A stretch of DNA of 64,000 nucleotides from Neospora caninum Liverpool (Eukaryota; Apicomplexa; Conoidasida; Eucoccidiorida; Sarcocystidae): positions 4,978,270 through 5,042,269 of the forward strand of contig NC_018390.1 of the NCBI RefSeq assembly GCF_000208865.1. The letters are read 5' to 3'. Within the stretch, counting starts at the first letter, position 1. Each line of letters opens with the position of its first letter. A program made the position numbers and the translations under genes. The notes beneath the pieces were generated by a model. It was given only the letters and a program-made list of their open reading frames with translations. It had not been told where the DNA came from and ran no database searches. Of this stretch, positions 59,305 through 64,000 are shown piece after piece.

Positions 59305-61998
59305 ATGTGTCCGAGGAAACAAGGGAGAATGAAGCGCAGAGGTGGAGCTCTCGGTTGGTGTCGGGCGATGAGGGTCGGCGCGCTGTTCGCAGCATTGTGC
59401 GCGGTCGAAGCAGGCGCGACTGTGGCGAGCGACTTGCACATCGAGACGGCATACCCTCCGCCTGTGGAAGCTTTGCGCTCGTCGCTGCTTCGAGTCCCCA
59501 GAGTCGATGCTTCCAACGGACCACGCATGTCTCCGTTGGAAGAGTCCCCCCAAGTGGAGTTCGGTGTCGGCCACCCAGGCGGGAGCAATGTACCCAGACG
59601 CCTAGGGGAAAAGGAAGAAGTGGGCGACGGCCAAAGTCCGCTGCAGAACGCTCAACAGCTTTTGAGGAGTCCTGATACACAGGATATCGGGTCGGCGCAT
59701 GCACGGCTTGGTCGTCTCTTGGATGGACAGCAGAGACAACAGAGCGAACGTGCATTTGCGGCCGAGCCTGTCGCCACCCCTGATTCTGACACAGACACCG
59801 AGGTCGATGATAAAGTTGAGGAAACCGTGGGTGGGGCTCCAGATGAGGCCGAGCGACCGCGTGCAGAGCGGCCGGTCCGCAACCGTGGTGGGGATGCCCC
59901 ACACCACGCCCAAGTTCCCGACCGCAACGCGGAGCTGTCTCGCTTCGGAGAGGGCTTCTCAAATGAACACGAAGGAGTTAGCGACAGGAGGCTCGCAGAA
60001 CTCGGAGCAGGTGCGGCGCTGGAGGGAGGTCCCCAAATGGATCTGGGCGGCAACAGTGGCCGCGGAGCTCGGCTGCTGCGGGCACCAGGGTGAGTGTCGT
60101 GTTACACACCGGAGCGCTCACCAGCAAATGCATGGGCCACGGGCGCATGCAGTTATGGTGCTTGGAGGTGTTTTTGCAAAACCGCAAAGAGAGGGCGAGG
60201 GGTGTCGTGAAGAGGCTCCTGGCAAGCGCGCAGATCTCTCCGCATTTACGAAGGAGTATGGTCAGTGCGTTTACGGAGGTCTGGTGCGTCAGTGGGTTTC
60301 TCTTCCACACAGAAGCGTGCGCATTTCCGTTTCGTGCGCAGTTCGGTTCTGCGGTGTACTTACTGCCTTACTCTTCTTGTACTCCGCGTCCATATATTCA
60401 CGTTTGCCTTTTCTTCCCCGAAAAGGTGTCTTCCCTGCTGTCGTCTTGTGTCTCTGCAGTCGTCCTCTTTGGTTTCGTGGCGCTTTGCTCGTCGCGCGTT
60501 GTGCTTGCGTTGTGTGGGAAATGCGCGTCCCTTTGTGTCTGATTGGTGTGCAGGTGGACGAACATTATCGCCCTGGCAGCTGGATTTCTCGTGTCTGCGT
60601 TCGGATACAGCGCATACACATACGGCGGACCGAGGGTAGCTTTGCGAATTCACAAGCTTCACCTGAAGAGTAAGGCACACTGTGCGGGGGGGAAGGCCTG
60701 CAGAGGCGAGCAGGAGAGGGAGAGACGAAGCGAGGCGCGGCAGCCGCAAGAGCGCGTCCAAGCTGTTTGCGAGCGCAATTTCGGGCGCGTGAATCTGTGA
60801 GGGACGTGGGCAGAAGGGGCGAACGCGGGGTAAACAAGAGAAGGCGCGATGGCTCGTGCGACAGCAAAGATGACTGCAGCCCATATTTCTTCCTGTTGAG
60901 CGATGCGGGTGTTGCAGTGGAAAACGTCCATGAGAGATGGCAAGCAAACACGAGGAGAAAGGGAGCGAAGACAAAACTACGAGGTTTTGCCCGTCCCCCG
61001 TCTCACTTGACGCATCCAGCGTGTGTTTCGGGTTGCCTTCCGCTTCTTGTCTTTCAGGGAAGATGCCCCTTTCGTGGAACCGGTATTTGAGCAATTTGCC
61101 TGTACTGGATGAGTCGCGTTTCGAGGAGTTCGATAGCATCATGCAGTGGCTGAAACCCGGGGTGCGGCTGGTCAAGCGCGTGGCGCACGTGTCTTCGGCG
61201 CTCGCGGATTTCTTGGGGTTGGACGAGGAGACGCGGCGGACAGGCATTGTGATAAAGGTCAAGTCTTCGATGGGCGCTGAGGCACGGCGCCTGATGTACG
61301 AAATAAACGCGCACACGAACATGGTTCCGCGGAATCCTTTTTTTCTGCCGCTCATCGGGGCGTTCCGGGGAACCAGCAACCGCGCGGTGTACCTGCTTCT
61401 CCCTCGCGCGCGCGCGGATGTGGCTGACTATGTGAAGGCACGGCCTTTCGACGTGGATGTTCGCCTCGCTGCCGCCGAGATGGTTTACGCGGAATACATT
61501 CTCCACGAGAGCGGCTTCTTGCACCGGGACATCAAGGCGCACAACTTCTTCGTGGGCTTCGACGGCCACGTCCTGCTCGCGGACTTTGAAGGCGTCGGCG
61601 TGCTCCAGCAACGCACGCCCGTCGTCGGCACGCGGGGCTACTTTGCGCCGGAGCTGTCTCGGCCCACGGACCACACGGAGAAGTCCGACGTGTTTGCTCT
61701 CGGCCAAACGTTCAAGCGGATCGCGAAGTACCTGGGGCAGGCCGTGCGCATCCCGCGGCTCAACGAGTTCTGGTCCCTCGTCAAGAAGATGACCGCGAAG
61801 GATCCCAGGGACCGACCGACGATGAAAGCGATCATGAGCGATCCCTACTTTGACGGCATCGATTTTGCGCGCCTAGAGTTAAAAGACCAGGGTGTGCCCT
61901 TCAAGGGGGACTTCTCGATCGACGTCCCCGACGCGGCCGGGCCGATGTTCGTGCAGGCGAACGTCAGGGAGCGTGAGGAGGACAGACGAGAAGACTGA
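59305..61998 (+). CDS. Secreted ROPK/WNG-type kinase without glycine loop, with signal peptide, TEXEL-like motifs and a TM helix, 613 aa, 3 exons
   Basis: Exons 59305-60089, 60554-60669 and 61058-61998 join in frame (1842 nt). A signal peptide (hydrophobic core VGALFAALCAVEAGATVA, about 24-41) is followed by about 220 disordered residues. These carry RRLGE (98-102) and RRLAE (228-232), both matching the RRLxx TEXEL site of the Golgi protease ASP5. A TM helix lies at about 265-285. The kinase fold fills the last exon: K367 (IVIK), E382 in helix C, HRD with D458 (HRDIKAHN), D476 in DFE instead of DFG, and FAPEL. No GxGxxG precedes K367, which marks the WNG (with-no-Gly-loop) branch of Toxoplasma ROP33/34/35-type kinases in dense granules and the vacuole. 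Branch membership is inferred. It is likely active because the Lys and both Asp are kept. Confidence 0.85.
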
Positions 61999-64000
61999 CG
62001 CGACACACACACATGGGGGCGTGACAGGGAGCGCGAGAGGTAGAAGTCTCGATAGAGCGCGGCGAGGCGCGCGCGTGTTGGGCGGGGAGTGGGGGCACAG
62101 CAAAAACCCGGGGTGGACGAGCCAGGCGTTTCAAAGGAACAGACAAAACGATTTGCGACCGGTTGAAGAACACGATCAACGAATGCAGCTCAAGCGTCTG
62201 TGATGCTGACTGGAACCGGTGGAAGGCGAGAGCGCACACGCCGCTGCGATGCAGAGAGGAGGGACTGAGAGGAACTAGAGAGAGTCCAGCATTTGGTCGC
62301 GAACGCATTGGGGACAAAGTGAAGAATTTCCCACGGTTCATATGGCCGACTCTCGGCTACCTTTTTCTTTCCGCCGGTGTGTCTGAACCTCTGAGACTTG
62401 TACCGGATGTTCGTCCTGTGTTTGAACCCCGTCCTTTGCGGGTTTGGTGCTTATTGGGCTCAAAAGAGAATCTTATTCGTGTAGGCGTCCGCCACACTCT
62501 ACTCCGTATACCCGTATTTAATTGCCGGCGTTTTATGTACACGTGTGAAGATATGTGCGCCTTTATACGCATGTAGGGCATGCAATTCTTGCTTCCGTGC
62601 AGCGGTGGTTAGTTGCTGGGGACGTCTGGAAAGGAACGGGGAGGGGCGGAATGTGTGCCCTGGTTCTTGAGCCTGCGTGGTGGGAAAAAATGGTGCGCAG
62701 GTAACGAGGGAGGATGGAAGTGGGATTGTTACGTTTTGTGGAAGAATCGAAAGGGCGGAGCTCCCTAGGACGCACGGGGAATGCCTGGGACGTTGCCGTC
62801 TGTCTCAGGTTTTGCTTTTCGCTGTAGTCGCTTTGCGGCAAGGCAAGAGGGGAAAAAATCACTCGCTTAGCAATGTGGCGAGAGGCCAGGGAGACAAGCA
62901 CTCGACTATTATTGCATCGTTTATCGAGGAATCAGTTCGTGTGACAAGGGCACGTTTTTGTCGTGGATTCTGTATCGTAACTGCTTTGGGCATGCGGACG
63001 ACGCTAGAAAACCTTTTTGTTAAGATAGCGAAAACAGGAACTTCTTGCTTGTTTTCAAGTAAACGAGCACTTCTTTTCTCTATGGGAAGCGGAAGTGTGG
63101 CACCGGTACAGAACAAGGCATCAGATGCCGGCGAAATGAACTAATGCGTCAAGGGGCGTTACTTGGTCGACAAAAGTTGCTAATAGAAAATAGAGTTTCT
63201 AGACAGCATTGTAGCTTGCAGGAGCTGGTGTGATCTGCGGAGTCGCCTAGGTGTCGCTTGGGCACATGCCTTTGATGCTGCAGAAAGAAGACTTTCCTAC
63301 ACCGTGCACGGGTAAAGATTTGGCACGAGCGGTGCAGCTTGCAACAGAAGCATATTTACGGAACTGGACAAAACCGCTACCGGAATATACACACTTGTAG
63401 GTACCGAGACTGCCCACTGACAGCTGAAACACTCCCGCGAAATCTAAACGTATGAACATACCTGCCCGAAACAGCATGCGTGGGACACTCGCTTCTTTTG
63501 TTGATCATCGAGCAATCCATGTCAGACGACAGCTTTATCAATGCGTGTCTCGCGAGAGGGCTTTACGGCCAGACATCCGGGGGTAGAGACTTGCAAACTA
63601 TATATGCACCACTAGGCATACAGGCACAAAATTAGCATATACTTACACAACTGACAATGTGTGGGCATTTTACTTAAGTCTTTGAGTATAGGTGGAAACC
63701 ATGGCGATATATTTGTAAGCCGAAAGCGTACACTTTGAGGTCAAATTTGCTTCATGCCGAGGCCCTCCGGGGCCAGATCGCTGCTTTTGCTCTGCATCTG
63801 ATCTCCTTTATCAGCGCTTGGAAACACGGTCAAGTTTCCATGGACAGAACCCCTGCATTGCTCTGAGTCTGCGAGTTGCTTTCCCGCTACTGCAAGAAAG
63901 CATGCATTTGCACTGATAAGGCGGTCAATGTGTTTTGCTCAAAAGCATCTGCTCCAATGACAACGGGTGGCGGTTACACACAGTAAATCTGGTAGTTCTC
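61999..64000. other. Region downstream of the kinase gene
   Basis: 3' UTR and intergenic sequence, becoming more AT-rich after 63500. Only short frames without domains are present. I see nothing else. Confidence 0.5.

Overview
The window looks like nuclear DNA of a coccidian apicomplexan, most likely Toxoplasma gondii or a close relative (Neospora, Hammondia). The signs are moderate GC, many phase-consistent GT-AG introns, long pyrimidine-rich leaders, AT dinucleotide microsatellites in introns, proteins swollen by low-complexity insertions, and a secreted, glycine-loop-less kinase of the rhoptry/dense-granule (ROPK/WNG) type. No bacterial features, CRISPR arrays or RNA genes were recognised. 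All multi-exon models were assembled by hand from splice sites and reading frame; exon coordinates are in each entry.

Layout, left to right. 2378-11369 (+): a 2073-residue Spen/FPA-like protein with three RRMs and a C-terminal SPOC domain. 14364-16168 (+): a small helical protein, perhaps Mediator-22-like. 17310-19142 (-): a six-helix membrane protein. 23716-25268 (+): a 277-residue helical protein. Then three minus-strand genes, two of them built from very short exons (25450-26973, 27256-28641) and one larger basic protein (28847-30969). After a 5.4 kb divergent gap comes a clear Ubc13-type E2 enzyme (36382-38841, +). 40873-47263 (-): a 1255-residue SR-type splicing factor with RRM, pseudo-RRM (WQDLKD) and a huge Arg/Asp/Glu-rich tail. 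49700-50528 (-): exons of a gene whose 5' end is unresolved. 50506-54550 (-): a polytopic membrane protein ending in a RING finger. 59305-61998 (+): a secreted kinase with signal peptide, two TEXEL-like RRLxx motifs, a transmembrane helix and a kinase fold lacking the glycine loop.

Functional reading. Two genes concern nuclear RNA processing (Spen/SPOC and SR protein). Two concern ubiquitin (Ubc13 E2 and a membrane RING, probably an E3), although nothing shows that they act together. The last gene is a host-parasite interface protein. Long gaps (19.1-23.7 kb, 31.0-36.4 kb, 54.6-59.3 kb) hold no gene I can support.
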